From Streptococcus sanguinis (GTDB lineage Bacteria; Bacillota; Bacilli; Lactobacillales; Streptococcaceae), in NCBI GenBank assembly GCA_013378335.1, contig CP040556.1, positions 682,001-746,000 on the forward strand: a stretch of 64,000 nt of DNA, read 5' to 3'. How positions within the stretch are numbered: position 1 is the stretch's first letter; each line of letters opens with the position of its first letter. The notes under the pieces were generated by a model, which did not search any database, was not told the origin of the DNA, and saw only the letters and a list, made by a program, of their open reading frames with translations. Positions 29,887 through 39,993 of this stretch are shown piece after piece. The translations under genes and the position numbers were made by a program.

Positions 29887-31436
29887 CAGATTGAAGACAA
29901 AGTCCTAAGAACAGAAGTTTCTAAGGGCTTTTCTTTTTGTAAAGTCGTATAATAGAGGTAAGAACAGTTGTGAGGTGCTCCCTATGTTTCACAAAGAAAA
30001 ATCTGATTATAATCGCTGCCAATATGGCTTCTATACGATAGACGAATTGGTCCCAGAAGATCACTTTCTTCGCCAATTGGAAGCGGAGGTTGATTTTGAC
30101 TTTATCTATGACTTGGTTGAAGAAACCTATAGCCCAGATCAGGGTCGTCCCAGTCTAGATCCCGTCATGTTGGTCAAAATTCCTTTGATTCAATGTTTTT
30201 ATGGCATTCGCTCCATGCGCCAAACCATTAAAGACATAGAAGTAAACGTAGCTTATCGTTGGTTTCTTGGACTAAGCTTGGATGACAAGGTGCCTCATTT
30301 TACCACATATGGAAAGAATTACAGCCGTCGTTTTCAAGATAAAGCACTGATTACTGAGATATTTTCACACGTACTCCATCAAGCTTTATGTGCTGGTTTG
30401 ATTGATCCTTCTGAGATATTTGTGGATGGAACCCATATTAAAGCGGCAGCCAACAGCCACAAGTATCATAAGGAAATGGTTGCCCAACAAGCTACATTTA
30501 TGAGTGAGCAATTGGAAGTTGAGATTGATTTAGATAGGAGAAAACACGAAAAAAAGCCCTTAAAGCCCGCAAAAGAAAGCGAGGCTAAGGAAAAGAAAAT
30601 CTCAAGGACAGATCCTGAGAGTGGTTGGTTCCACAAGGGGAACACAAGGAAGTCTTTGCCTATTCTGCCCAAGTAGCGTGTGATAAGCATGGTTGGGCCT
30701 TGGCTTATACGGTTGAAGCAGGAAATGTTCATGATAGTCAGGCTTTCCCTGCCCTTTTTGCCAAGATTGAGCCTTTTCATCCAACCTATCTCATCGCAGA
30801 TGCAGGTTATAAAACCCCAAGTATTGCAAAATTTTGTTAGACAGAGAGATTACCCCTGTCTTCCCTTATACCCGCCCCAAGGGTGTAAAAGGGAACTTAA
30901 GGCCCAATGATTTTGTTTATGATTCCTATTATGACTGTTACCTCTGTCCAGAGAACCAAGTGTTAACCTATCGCACGACGACCCGAGCAGGCTACCGTGA
31001 GTATAAGAGTGATTCAACAGTATGTGTCGCCTGTCCCCTATTATCTGTTTGTACCCAGAGCCAGAATCAGCAGAAAGTCATCACAAGACATGTATGGAAA
31101 GATGCGCTTGAATGTTGTGAAGAGATTCGACACCAAAGAGGGATGAAGGAGCTCTATAAGAAGCGCAAAGAAACCATTGAGCGGCTCTTTGGGACAGCTA
31201 AAGAATACCACAACCTCCGTTATACAAGAGAGAAAGGCAAGTCCAAGATGGAAGATAAGGTTGGGCTTACTTTGGCGTGTTTGAATCTCAAAAAACTAGT
31301 AAAAATGAGGGTGGGGAAGCCTTTTTATTTTGTTCAAATGACCATTATGCTATCAAAAGATGAAATCAAAAGATGAAATTTTAGCCTGACAAACAGAAAA
31401 AGACAAACACTATTTGGAATGTTTGTCTACGGTCTG
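29887..31436 (+). mobile_element. IS1182-family insertion sequence, copy 2 (complete)
   Basis: A 1,550-bp element with terminal inverted repeats CAGATTGAAGACAAA (29887-29901) and the complement of CAGACCGTAGACAAA (31422-31436), matching at 12 of 15 positions. It is flanked by a perfect 24-base duplication that is a terminator hairpin between two convergent genes. It carries one transposase gene, broken by two single-base losses compared with copy 1. Confidence 0.93.
29984..31376 (+). CDS. IS1182-family transposase, frame broken twice
   Basis: Start at ATG 29984, seven bases after GAGGTG. Frame one runs to TAG at 30674-30676, frame two covers EHKEVFAYSAQVACDKHGW to about 30838, and frame three covers LDREITPVFPYTRPK to TGA 31374-31376. 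The breaks lie in G4 (30637-30640) and T4 (30832-30835); copy 1 has G5 and T5 at these points. Corrected, the protein is 464 residues with catalytic-domain motifs EIFVDGTHIKAAAN and YLIADAGYKTP and the C-terminal RKETIERLFGTAKEYH. Confidence 0.88.
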
Positions 31437-31460
31437 AAAAGAGGATTGAACTCCTCTTTT
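31437..31460. repeat. Right 24-bp target duplication (terminator hairpin)
   Basis: A perfect copy of 29863-29886. It lies directly after the IS1182 right end and just beyond the stop of the minus-strand NOX-like gene, for which it serves as terminator. Confidence 0.92.
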
Positions 31461-31468
31461 TGGTTTCT

Positions 31469-32665
31469 TTATTTAAACTTAAAACCTTCATAGACCAGAT
31501 CTGCTTTTGGATTGGTCTTTTTAAATTCATTGGCTAGTTTATCCATCATCTTGACAGGTCCGCACATGAAAACGGTGGTTTGGTTGTCCAGAGGATAATT
31601 CTTGAAGTCCAAATAGCCAGAGACCTTGCTATCGACCAAATGAAGGTCAAACTGCGGATTCTTGGCCGCGTAGTCTTTGAGGAGGTCTAGGTAAACAGCA
31701 TTTTCTGCTCCAGTATAAGCGTAGTAGAAGCTGACTGGACGATTCAGATTAGGATTTTCACGGATATAGGAAATGAAGGGCGTAATGCCAATCCCACCAG
31801 CAATCCAGATCTGCTTTTCCTGCCCCTGGTCAAGAATCATGTGACCATAAGCTCGGTCAATGGTGACCTTGGTTCCCTCTTGGATCTTGTCATAAAGTTT
31901 CTTAGTGTGGTCTCCAGAGTTCTTGATAGTAAAGTAGACGATATTGTCATGACCGCCAGAGATAGAGAAGGGATGCGGCGCTTTTTCAAATCCTTCTTGG
32001 AAAATCTTGACGAAGGCAAACTGCCCATACTGATAATCTAGTTTTTGACTGAGTTGGATCTTCAACTCCACGGTATCGTGGTTCAGTCGTTTGACCTGCA
32101 TGATTTTTCCCAGATGACGAAAGGCCAAACTTTGATAGAGGAAGATGATGTAAAAACCAGAAGCTAAACCTATGATAGCGTAGAATCCGACTACGAAACC
32201 TAGTAAGGTCGGTGTTAGGAGTTGACCGCCCATCAGCATATAAGCGTGGAAGAGACCAAAGATATAGGCCAAATAAACAAAGCGGTGAATCCAGCGCCAA
32301 GCTTCATATTTGATGTGCTTGCCAAGATAGGCCACCAGAACAATGCTGACAAATAGATAGATGCCGACGTTCCCAAGCTGGGCTGCGAGATGAGAGCCCC
32401 AGAGACTGCCACCCATAGCAACATTGTGGAGAGCAAGAAGAACGACAGAAAAGATAGCTGTAAACTTGTGGTAAGTGTACATTTTTTCGATGCCGTGGAA
32501 CCATTTTTCCAAAAGTGCGTTCCGAGTCGCAAGTAAAAAGGTCAGCGAAAGGGTAGTCAAGGCCAGACCGGGTACAATAAAGTTGATCATTCCAGCTGAA
32601 GCCCAAGCATAGATGGTCAGGATTATGCTAACAGTAATAAGGGCGATTCCTTTGATAGATTTCAT
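31469..32665 (-). CDS. NOX/ferric-reductase-like flavocytochrome (SpNOX-like)
   Basis: A 398-residue membrane oxidoreductase. Six N-terminal helices include paired heme-binding His in YHKFTAIFSVVLLALHN and in WRWIHRFVYLAYIFGLFHAY. An FAD domain with HPFSIS follows (about 250), then a NAD(P) domain with WIAGGIGITPF and FMCGPVKMM. This layout matches the pneumococcal NADPH oxidase homologue SpNOX and ferric-reductase-like proteins. It should carry electrons from NAD(P)H across the membrane to oxygen or iron. I chose the start MKSIKG at 32665, which follows GAAAGGA. SpNOX equivalence is inferred. Confidence 0.85.
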   Translation of the reverse strand: MKSIKGIALITVSIILTIYAWASAGMINFIVPGLALTTLSLTFLLATRNALLEKWFHGIEKMYTYHKFTAIFSVVLLALHNVAMGGSLWGSHLAAQLGNVGIYLFVSIVLVAYLGKHIKYEAWRWIHRFVYLAYIFGLFHAYMLMGGQLLTPTLLGFVVGFYAIIGLASGFYIIFLYQSLAFRHLGKIMQVKRLNHDTVELKIQLSQKLDYQYGQFAFVKIFQEGFEKAPHPFSISGGHDNIVYFTIKNSGDHTKKLYDKIQEGTKVTIDRAYGHMILDQGQEKQIWIAGGIGITPFISYIRENPNLNRPVSFYYAYTGAENAVYLDLLKDYAAKNPQFDLHLVDSKVSGYLDFKNYPLDNQTTVFMCGPVKMMDKLANEFKKTNPKADLVYEGFKFK

Positions 32666-32823
32666 GATGGATTCCTTTCTGATTTTTATCACTACTTAGC
32701 TGTAAATATGTTTGTTACATTCTAACAAAGAAAAAACAAGCTGTCAAGATAAGAGCTTGTTTAGTTTTTGGTTTGGATAGGTCAAATCTTCCGTTAGCCA
32801 AGCTATAGAAGAGATTTGTGATT

Positions 32824-34038
32824 TTACTCTTGAACCTCTGCGGCAGTGTCTTCCTTTTTGTCAGTCTCAGACTGGCCAAAAGGCAACTGCTTGCTCCAGC
32901 GTGATAGGTTTTCTCGGATATTCTTACCAATGGCAGTAGGCTTAGGCAAGTTTATATCGTCCTTCCAGCTTTGGACACGCATATCCAGTAGTAGCTTGGA
33001 CAAGCGCAGCAGCATGTCACGTTCTTGGTCTGTTAGAGATTGAGCATTTTTTAGGATATCAAGGACTTTGTTAAAGTTTTCAACATTGGACAGTTCGTTG
33101 ACAGACTGGATGCCAGCATCCAAAATCAGTCCGAAAAAGAGGTCGAAAAAGTCTTTAAGTTCTTCATCTGAAACAGTGCTCACCCAATTTTTAAACGTTT
33201 TGTCTATCTGCAGGCTCTCTGCATCTAGTGTATCCAGCAATAGGAAAGAGTCTCCCTTGATTTTCCACGAAAAGGTATCGTGCTGGGCAAAGCCGCCGAT
33301 GGCACTGCTTTTGACAATTCTAGCTTCCTTAGGTGTTTCCAGCATCATGCCGACGATGGAGTTCTGAGGCAGGTAGCGTTTCATCCTTTCAACCACAGTC
33401 TGATAGCCATCGCTTTCGGTGACAGAGTGATTGAGACCGGGAGAGTCATAGCTGTAGATGGCTTCAATACGGTCTTGAAGCGATGCTTCCATCTGACTGG
33501 CTGCATAAGAAGCTAGATTTCCTCCTTTGGAATGGCCGGTTAGGATAAAGTTACCGGGCAGATTTTCTAAGGCTTTCTGCAGGTAGCGGGCGGCCATTTT
33601 CTGAGCAGGGATCTGATCCATATAGGTCATGTGGAAGTCTTCCTTCCAGCCGACGATGGAGTCGTCCGTTCCGCGAAAGACTAGGACATAGGTATCAGGC
33701 TTGACTTTGAAAATCAAGGCAGCGAATTGCTTCTGGATATCTTGATCAACGTCATTGACATAGCCCATCAGTTTTAGATTTTTAAAGCGGGTAGAGGTTG
33801 CGGCCAAATTTAAGAGTTTCAGACGGTTTTTGCTGACCATCATGGAGAGGTCGCGAGGCACTTTGGTGGCTAAGTCTAGCAGTCGGCAGTCGCAGTAGGA
33901 GGACATATCCTCATGAACCAAGTCATCAAAAGGTAAGTAGGTTAGCTCAGTCAGAATCAGCAGATCCAACTCATTAAATGGTCGATCATAAATGCTGTCA
34001 TGCTGGGCTTCTTCTAGGTAAGTAAGAATATTGCTCAT
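32824..34038 (-). CDS. DUF2974 alpha/beta-hydrolase-like protein
   Basis: A 404-residue soluble protein with a lipase-type core: VLVFRGTDDS near residue 122 and the nucleophile elbow TGHSKGGNLA near residue 165, which fits the DUF2974 (Mbeg1-like) family. No signal peptide or substrate clue. The C-terminal third is helical and charged. It is divergent from the bceR gene, with about 150 bp between them. Confidence 0.84.
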   Translation of the reverse strand: MSNILTYLEEAQHDSIYDRPFNELDLLILTELTYLPFDDLVHEDMSSYCDCRLLDLATKVPRDLSMMVSKNRLKLLNLAATSTRFKNLKLMGYVNDVDQDIQKQFAALIFKVKPDTYVLVFRGTDDSIVGWKEDFHMTYMDQIPAQKMAARYLQKALENLPGNFILTGHSKGGNLASYAASQMEASLQDRIEAIYSYDSPGLNHSVTESDGYQTVVERMKRYLPQNSIVGMMLETPKEARIVKSSAIGGFAQHDTFSWKIKGDSFLLLDTLDAESLQIDKTFKNWVSTVSDEELKDFFDLFFGLILDAGIQSVNELSNVENFNKVLDILKNAQSLTDQERDMLLRLSKLLLDMRVQSWKDDINLPKPTAIGKNIRENLSRWSKQLPFGQSETDKKEDTAAEVQE

Positions 34039-34187
34039 ATTTCGTCTCCAATTTCTACTAGTTAGTATAGCATATTTTTCTAAGAGATTTTATCTTTTCC
34101 AGAAAAATCCTACCTCAGACTGAGGATGATAAACAAGCATGCGACTTTTTTGGTATAATGTAACTAGCAAGAAATCAGGAGGGAAAG

Positions 34188-34873
34188 ATGCATAAGATTT
34201 TACTAGTAGAAGATGATCCAGTCATCCGCCAAATGATAAAAAAATGCTGGAACAATGGGGCTTTCAGGTAGTGGCAGTCGAGGACTTTATGGATGTGCTG
34301 ACTATCTTCGTCCGAGAGGAGCCGCATCTGGTGCTGATGGATATCGGCTTGCCCTTGTTTAACGGCTATCATTGGTGTCAGGAAATCCGCAAGATTTCAA
34401 CAGTGCCCATCATGTTTTTGTCTTCCCGCGATCAGTCCATGGACATTGTCATGGCTATCAATATGGGGGCAGATGACTATGTGACCAAGCCTTTTGACAA
34501 CAATGTCTTTCTGGCTAAGGTTCAGGGCTTGCTGCGCCGTTCCTATGAGTTCGGAAACGACCAGAGTCTCCTAGAGCACCAAGGTGTCATTCTCAATCTT
34601 AAGTCGACAGATCTGGTTTTTGATGGGAAAGTGGTGACCTTGACCAAGAACGAATTTCAGATTTTGCGGGTTCTCTTCGAGCATTCGGATGGTATTGTGG
34701 CACGTGATGATCTGATGAAGGAACTCTGGAACAGCGACTTTTTCATCGATGACAATACCCTATCAGTCAATGTCGCTCGCCTGCGTAAAAAGCTTGAAGA
34801 GCACGGACTGAAGAATTTCATCGAAACCAAAAAAGGAATAGGATACGGTCTCATCAATGGACACACAGGATAA
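34188..34873 (+). CDS. bceR: OmpR-family response regulator (BceR-like), frame broken once
   Basis: The start MHKILLVEDDPVIRQMIKK lies at ATG 34188 after AGGAGGGAAAG. The frame breaks in an A7 run (34238-34244); one more A gives KKMLEQWGFQVV and joins the long frame. The receiver domain has the acidic pair EDD, phospho-acceptor Asp in VLMDIGLPLF and Lys in VTKPFD. The C-terminal winged helix follows (about 130-228). The restored protein has 228 residues. It overlaps the BceS-like kinase by 17 bases and probably controls the five operators described here. Confidence 0.9.
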
Positions 34874-35837
34874 ATTTTTCTTTTTTAAGTCTTACCTTTA
34901 TTCGCGGCGATTTTTTCTAGCTCTGCTGATTCTGCTGCTAGGCTTTATTCTGCTCTTTGCCTTTGTCTTTGATGATTACCGCAGTCTGCTGGAATATGTC
35001 GCGCTCTTGTTAGCTCTTTTGTCTTTCTTGTTTATCGGAGCAGATGCTTGGACGTCCTTTAAGGGCTATCGCAGCCAGAAGCTGCAGGTCGCTGCTCAGG
35101 CTCAGACTCCTCTAGAAAAGCTCTTGCAGGAAAGAGTGGAGGAGCTGGAGTACGAACAGAAGAATCAGCTCTTGGTTGAGCAGGAGAAATACAATGATTT
35201 GCTGGACTACTATACTCTTTGGGTTCATCAAGTCAAGACACCCATTGCTGCCAGTTCACTTTTGATTGGAGATTTGAAGGATAAGGAAGCCAAGTCTCAG
35301 TTGGAGCAGGAACTCTTCAAGATTGAATCCTATGTTCATCTGGTGCTCCAGTACCTCCGTCTGGAAAGCTTCCATGACGATCTAGTTCTGAAGCAGGAAA
35401 ATTTGGCTGATTTGGTCAGGGAAATTGTCAAGAAATATGCTCTTTTCTTTATTCAGCAAGGACTCAGCCTCAATCTTCATGACCTAGACCACACGATTGT
35501 CACTGATAAAAAGTGGTTTGTAGTGATTTTGGAGCAGGTCCTGTCCAATAGTCTTAAATACACCAAAGAAGGCAGCATAGAGATTTATTTTCAAGAGGGC
35601 AGTCTCTACATCAAGGACACAGGTCTGGGCATTCAAAATGCTGATTTGCTGCGGGTTTTTGAGCGCGGTTTCTCAGGCTACAACGGTCGTCTGACCCAGC
35701 AGTCATCAGGCTTAGGTCTTTACCTGTCCAAGAAAATTGCTGACCAGCTGGGACACAAGATTGCTATAGACTCTCAAGTTGGTCAGGGAACGACGGTTTC
35801 CATCGCCTTTCCTGAGAAGAAATTGATCTTTGAGTAG
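34857..35837 (+). CDS. bceS: Intramembrane-sensing histidine kinase (BceS-like)
   Basis: A 326-residue kinase with two N-terminal transmembrane helices (about 18-36 and 42-60) and almost no extracellular loop, which is the hallmark of BceS-type kinases that sense through a BceAB transporter. The phospho-His lies in LWVHQVKTPIAAS, the N box in LEQVLSNSLKYTKEG, and the ATP lid in IKDTGLGIQN and SSGLGLYLSKKIA. It is co-translated with the response regulator. Confidence 0.93.
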   Translation: MDTQDKFFFFKSYLYSRRFFLALLILLLGFILLFAFVFDDYRSLLEYVALLLALLSFLFIGADAWTSFKGYRSQKLQVAAQAQTPLEKLLQERVEELEYEQKNQLLVEQEKYNDLLDYYTLWVHQVKTPIAASSLLIGDLKDKEAKSQLEQELFKIESYVHLVLQYLRLESFHDDLVLKQENLADLVREIVKKYALFFIQQGLSLNLHDLDHTIVTDKKWFVVILEQVLSNSLKYTKEGSIEIYFQEGSLYIKDTGLGIQNADLLRVFERGFSGYNGRLTQQSSGLGLYLSKKIADQLGHKIAIDSQVGQGTTVSIAFPEKKLIFE

Positions 35838-35848
35838 GAGGAAGAAAG

Positions 35849-36229
35849 TTGTTAGTAGTGGTTTATGATAGTCTGACTGGTTTGGGCAAAAAGTTTGCTA
35901 AAAGTCTGGGAATGCCTAGCCAGTCAGTCTGGAAAAAGCTGGAGGAACCCTGTATTTTAGTCAGCAGAAATAGCGGAGCAGGGCAGATTCCGTGGACGAC
36001 CAAGCGCTTCATCAGAAAGTACAGACATCTAATCAAAGGCTTTGTCATCAATGGCAATCAGAAGCGTTATCCGCGGACCTTTTGCGGGGCAACGGATAAG
36101 ATAGTGGAGCAGTATGGCCTCCGCCACATTCGTAATATTGAGGGCTCTGGAACGGAAGCAGACAGACAAGCAGTCAAAGCCTTTTTAGAACAGTTGCAGA
36201 CAGCTGAAAGTGTGCATAAAAGCCACTAG
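35849..36229 (+). CDS. NrdI-like flavodoxin
   Basis: A 126-residue flavodoxin-fold protein resembling NrdI, the protein that activates the manganese cofactor of class Ib ribonucleotide reductase: VYDSLTGLGKKFA near the start and GFVINGNQKRYPRTFCGATDKI later. The start is TTG 35849 after AGGAGGAAGAAAG. It follows the kinase gene by 11 bases and is apparently in the same operon. No nrdEF genes are in this window, so its partner is unclear. Confidence 0.8.
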   Translation: MLVVVYDSLTGLGKKFAKSLGMPSQSVWKKLEEPCILVSRNSGAGQIPWTTKRFIRKYRHLIKGFVINGNQKRYPRTFCGATDKIVEQYGLRHIRNIEGSGTEADRQAVKAFLEQLQTAESVHKSH

Positions 36230-36274
36230 GTTTTGTGCTATTTTTGACGGATGCTCCTGCATGATTTTTAAAAG

Positions 36275-36288
36275 TGACAAAATTGTAA
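36275..36288 (+). promoter_or_regulatory. BceR-type operator A, before the TraX-like gene
   Basis: TGACAAAATTGTAA fits TKACA-N4-TGTAA. Downstream are ATGAAAG, GTTATGG and, 20 bases after TTATGG, the -10-like TATCAT (36343-36348). This spacing is shared by all five sites in the region. Confidence 0.72.
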
Positions 36289-36305
36289 GAATAAAACTAG
36301 CAAAT

Positions 36306-36340
36306 GAAAGGTTAGGTTATGGTACCAGCCTTTCTTTTTT
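36306..36340 (+). terminator. Terminator of the bceRS-NrdI unit, overlapping promoter A
   Basis: GAAAGGTT (36306-36313) pairs with AGCCTTTC (36327-36334), followed by TTTTTT. It lies inside the promoter region of the TraX-like gene. Confidence 0.7.
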
Positions 36341-36378
36341 ATTATCATAGAGTCAAGAAATAAGAAGGAGACAGAAAA

Positions 36379-37134
36379 ATGAAATCAAAAGGTATAAATG
36401 CTTTTCAGTTGAAGCTCTTCATGGCATTTCTTATGGTTTTTGACCATATCAGTCAGATACCGGGGCTGGTGCCGGACGACTGGGATGGCGTCTTGCATGC
36501 CCTAACCCGCTGTGTCGGAGTAGCATTTGCCTTCATGGCAGTGGAAGGTTTTCTCCACACTCGCAACCGCCTGGCTTACAATATGAGGCTCTTCTTTTGG
36601 GCAGCCCTGATGCAGACAGGAAACTGTATCCTGACGCTCCTCTTTCAGGAGAAGGGCATTTACCTCACTCACAATATCTTCCTGACCTTGGCCTGCGGTG
36701 TCCTCATGCTGAGTCTTTTCTTTGGCTTTTCTGACAATGGCGGAGCTACTAAGGATGGGAAGCGTGGTTTGCGGCTGACAGCAGGAGTATTAGTCTTGCT
36801 GGCTGGGCTTCTCTTTAGCGAAGGCGGCATGGCTCTGCTTCCTTTCATGCTCTTGACCTACCTTTTTAGAAATCAAGTCTTTTTCAGAAACTTGTCCTAT
36901 GTAGTTTGGGCGGGAATTCTCTTTGCCATGAGTATTCAAATTTATCCAACCTTGCAGGACACTCTTTCTATGTTGCTCTATAATTCAGACTGGCTCTTTA
37001 TCACTGTTCTTCCTCTCTTGCACTTCTACAATGGTGAGCGAGGATCTAGCAGCAAATGGAGCAAATATTTCTTCTATATATTCTATCCAGCCCACCTTTG
37101 GCTAATTGCCTTGATCGCCTTTTGGGTAAAATAA
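36379..37134 (+). CDS. TraX-family membrane protein
   Basis: A 251-residue polytopic protein with about seven hydrophobic segments. The pattern NAFQLKLFMAFLMVFDHISQ at the N-terminus and FYIFYPAHLWLI at the C-terminus fits the TraX family (PF05857), named after the pilin acetylase of F-type plasmids but common on Gram-positive chromosomes. An acyl- or acetyltransferase role on envelope components is possible. Its promoter carries BceR-type operator A, which suggests a part in the cell-wall antibiotic response. Confidence 0.82.
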   Translation: MKSKGINAFQLKLFMAFLMVFDHISQIPGLVPDDWDGVLHALTRCVGVAFAFMAVEGFLHTRNRLAYNMRLFFWAALMQTGNCILTLLFQEKGIYLTHNIFLTLACGVLMLSLFFGFSDNGGATKDGKRGLRLTAGVLVLLAGLLFSEGGMALLPFMLLTYLFRNQVFFRNLSYVVWAGILFAMSIQIYPTLQDTLSMLLYNSDWLFITVLPLLHFYNGERGSSSKWSKYFFYIFYPAHLWLIALIAFWVK

Positions 37135-37147
37135 AGCTCATCTCATC

Positions 37148-37161
37148 TTACAAAAGTGTAA
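37148..37161 (+). promoter_or_regulatory. BceR-type operator B, before bceAB1
   Basis: TTACAAAAGTGTAA is a near-perfect inverted repeat fitting TKACA-N4-TGTAA. It is followed by AAAATGTAAG, GTTATGG and, 20 bases further, TAGAAT as a -10 candidate. Confidence 0.78.
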
Positions 37162-37303
37162 GATTGCACTTTAAAATGTAAGCTTAGGTTATGGCTGAGC
37201 GATTGGAATTGAGATAGAATAGAATTATCAATTAGGAAGCAGTTTATAAATACTGCTAAAAGCAGGGCGTTGATAGGTGCCTGCTAAACAGAAAGGAAAC
37301 AAG

Positions 37304-38083
37304 ATGACATTATTAGACGTACAGCACGTGAAAAAAATTTATAAAACCCGCTTTCAGGGCAGCCAAGTAGAGGCCTTGAAAGACATTCACTTTACAGTAG
37401 AAAAAGGCGAATATGTCGCCATCATGGGGGAGTCGGGCTCTGGGAAATCCACCCTGCTCAACATCTTAGCTATGCTGGACAAGCCGACTGAGGGCCGCGT
37501 CTTTCTCAACGGAACTGACACGGCAACCATCAAAAACAGCCAGGCTTCCAGCTTCCGCCGGGAGAAATTAGGCTTTGTCTTTCAGGATTTCAACCTGCTG
37601 GATACCCTGTCAGTCAAGGATAATATTCTCCTGCCTCTGGTCCTCTCTCGCCGTCCCATTACCGAAATGATGCAAAAGCTGGTTACGACCTGCAATGAGC
37701 TGGGGATTAACAAACTCCAAGAGAAGTTTCCTTATGAGATTTCCGGTGGTCAGAAGCAGAGAGTTGCAGTGGCTCGGGCCATCATCACAGAACCTGAGAT
37801 TTTGCTGGCGGATGAGCCGACGGGAGCCTTGGATTCCAAGTCTTCAGCAGCCCTGCTGGATGTCTTTGACGATATCAATGCCCGCGGTCAAACTATTCTC
37901 ATGGTGACTCACTCAACATCAGCGGCTAGCCGCGCCAAGCGGGTGCTCTTTATCAAGGATGGGATTCTCTATAATCAAATCTTCCGCGGTGACAAGACCG
38001 AGCGGCAGATGTTCCAAGAGATTTCCGATACTCTGACAGTTATGGCAAGTGAGGTGGGCAATTATGTTCAAACTAACGAGTAA
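37304..38083 (+). CDS. bceA: Bacitracin-type ABC transporter ATPase BceA, copy 1
   Basis: A 259-residue ATPase with Walker A GESGSGKST, signature ISGGQKQRVA and Walker B LLADEPTGALDS. I chose ATG 37304 over an upstream GTG because GAAAGGAAAC precedes it and copy 2 starts the same way. It differs from copy 2 by only a few residues (Lys/Arg near 33, Glu/Asp in ITEPE, Ser/Ala in STSAAS) and in the last residues. With BceB it forms a peptide-antibiotic detoxification and sensing module. It overlaps its permease gene by 20 bases. Confidence 0.94.
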   Translation: MTLLDVQHVKKIYKTRFQGSQVEALKDIHFTVEKGEYVAIMGESGSGKSTLLNILAMLDKPTEGRVFLNGTDTATIKNSQASSFRREKLGFVFQDFNLLDTLSVKDNILLPLVLSRRPITEMMQKLVTTCNELGINKLQEKFPYEISGGQKQRVAVARAIITEPEILLADEPTGALDSKSSAALLDVFDDINARGQTILMVTHSTSAASRAKRVLFIKDGILYNQIFRGDKTERQMFQEISDTLTVMASEVGNYVQTNE

Positions 38084-39976
38084 ACTAGCTTTGTCCAATC
38101 TGGTTAAAAATCGCAGTTTGTATTATCCATTTGCTTTTGCGACGGTACTGGCAACAGCGATTTTGTATAGTTTTGTCTCACTGGCTCATAGCCCTAATAT
38201 GGAGAGCTCTTATGGTGGTACAGCAGCTCGCATGACCTTGCAGTTTGGTATCTATGTCATTCAGATTGCCGTCCTTATCCTCATCACCTATGCTAATAGC
38301 TTCGTTATGAAGAACCGCTCCCGAGAGTTGGGAGTCTATAGTTTGCTGGGCATGGAGAAAAAGCATCTGCTAGTCATGACCTTCTTTGAACTCTGTGTCT
38401 TTTATCTAGCTACAGTTGGTCTGGGTATCTTGTCTGGCCTAGCTTTAGATAAAATGCTCTACGCAGTCCTTTTGAAATTGATGGGAATGCCGGCAGTTCT
38501 TGCCTCGACCTTCCAATGGCAGAATGTCTGGATGACTCTAGCTAGTCTGGGTGTCGCTTTTGCGGTGATTTTGTTGCTCAACTCTACGCGTCTTCTACGC
38601 TATAGCTCTCTTAATCTAATGAAAGAAAAGAAAGCTGGTGAGAAGAAGGGACGCTTCCTTTTTCTGCAGACCTTGCTGGGGCTCCTGCTCATGAGTGTAG
38701 CTTATTACATGGCTTTGACCGTTACCAAACCTGTCGCTGCTATCGGCAATTTCTTTATAGCTGTGATCATGGTTATCCTAGCAACTTATCTGCTTTTTAA
38801 TGCAGGTTCGATTACACTATTGCAATTTCTCAAAAAGCGCAAAGGCTACTACTACAAAACGCAGAATTTCATTTCTGTTTCCAATCTCATCTCGCGGATG
38901 CGCAAAAATGCAGCAGGATTGGCAACTATCTCCATTCTATCTACTATGCTCTTAGTGACTCTGGTTGGTACAATCAATATCTATGTTGGGGGTCAGGATT
39001 ATATTACTACCTTGCATCCGAAGGATTATAATGTCAGCATCGTCTTGCCGAAATCGACTGATCAGAAGGAGGCTCTGTTGGCCAAGGTCCAGCAAGTCGC
39101 TCAGGACACTGGTCTGAGGAAGCCAAGCTATACTAACTATCTCTACCAATCAGCCTTCATCATGAAATTAGCTGGTAATGATGTGACAGTTCCAATGCAA
39201 AGCGAGCTGGAGTCGGATACAAGTATCTTGACCAAGTCTGTAGGCACGATTACAGTCATCAATCGTCAGGATTATGAAAAAATGACAGGGGAAAAGATAG
39301 ACTTGGCAGACGATGAAACTCTTGTCTATGGGAAAAATATTTCCTTAAATAAGGACAAGCCTCTCCGAGTAAATGGTAAGGACTGGAAGATTAAGCAGCT
39401 TTTATCGTCGAATTTCACGCATGGGGAAATCCCTAATCCAAACGATGTGGCCATGGAACAGGGTCTCTATATGGTGGTCAATGATAGCAAAGAGGTTAAT
39501 CTTGATGTGGATCATTACTACTACATTGGAGTTACTTCAGAGACTAAGGACAGTAAAAGTTTGTCGAGCAAGTCCAGCTGGGGTTGAGGGACACTTTGGA
39601 TCAGGAACAAGCACAAGATGGTAGCTTCGCAATGGCTAGTGACCGTTACAGCGCAGAAAAGAGCTATCAAGAACTTACTGGAACTTTGCTCTTCATCGGT
39701 GTCTTCCTCTCCGTTATCTTCCTCCTAGGAGCTGTTCTCGTGATTTACTACAAGCAAATCTCTGAAGGCTATGAAGACCGTGATGGCTTTATTATCTTAC
39801 AAAAAGTTGGTTTAGATGAAAAGCAGACTAGAAGTACCATTCGCAAGCAGATCTTGACTGTTTTCTTCCTACCTCTCATCTTTGCTTTTCTACATGTAGC
39901 AGCAGTCTTAACTACCAAACCCCAATCGCTAAGCGAATCAGCTCTTAACAAAAAACACTTTATAAATTTTGTATAG
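38064..39976 (+). pseudogene. BceB-type permease, copy 1: frameshifted and 3'-truncated
   Basis: Begins MFKLTSKLALSNLVKNRSLY at ATG 38064 and shows the FtsX-like permease plan with ten helices expected and a large extracellular loop (about residues 315-530). A frameshift at G4 39580-39583 separates it from the downstream half; five G residues would join SSWG to LRDTL. Independently the C-terminus is lost: similarity to copy 2 stops at FAFLHVA (about 39900), leaving off about 65 residues with the last helices. A 20-bp IS1182-type end lies just beyond, pointing to an insertion/deletion event. The truncation is real even if the frameshift is an error. Confidence 0.85.
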
Positions 39977-39993
39977 AAAAGTGTTGCCTTTTC

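Noticed and set aside
29984..31376. Programmed frameshifting in the IS1182 transposase
   Set aside because: Copy 1 has one more base at both break points and reads straight through, so copy 2 has simple losses and no slippery-site plus stem arrangement is needed.
36379..37134. TraX-like gene as a sign of a conjugative element
   Set aside because: No other transfer, integration or relaxase gene is near; the family is common on Gram-positive chromosomes and the promoter ties it to the Bce module.
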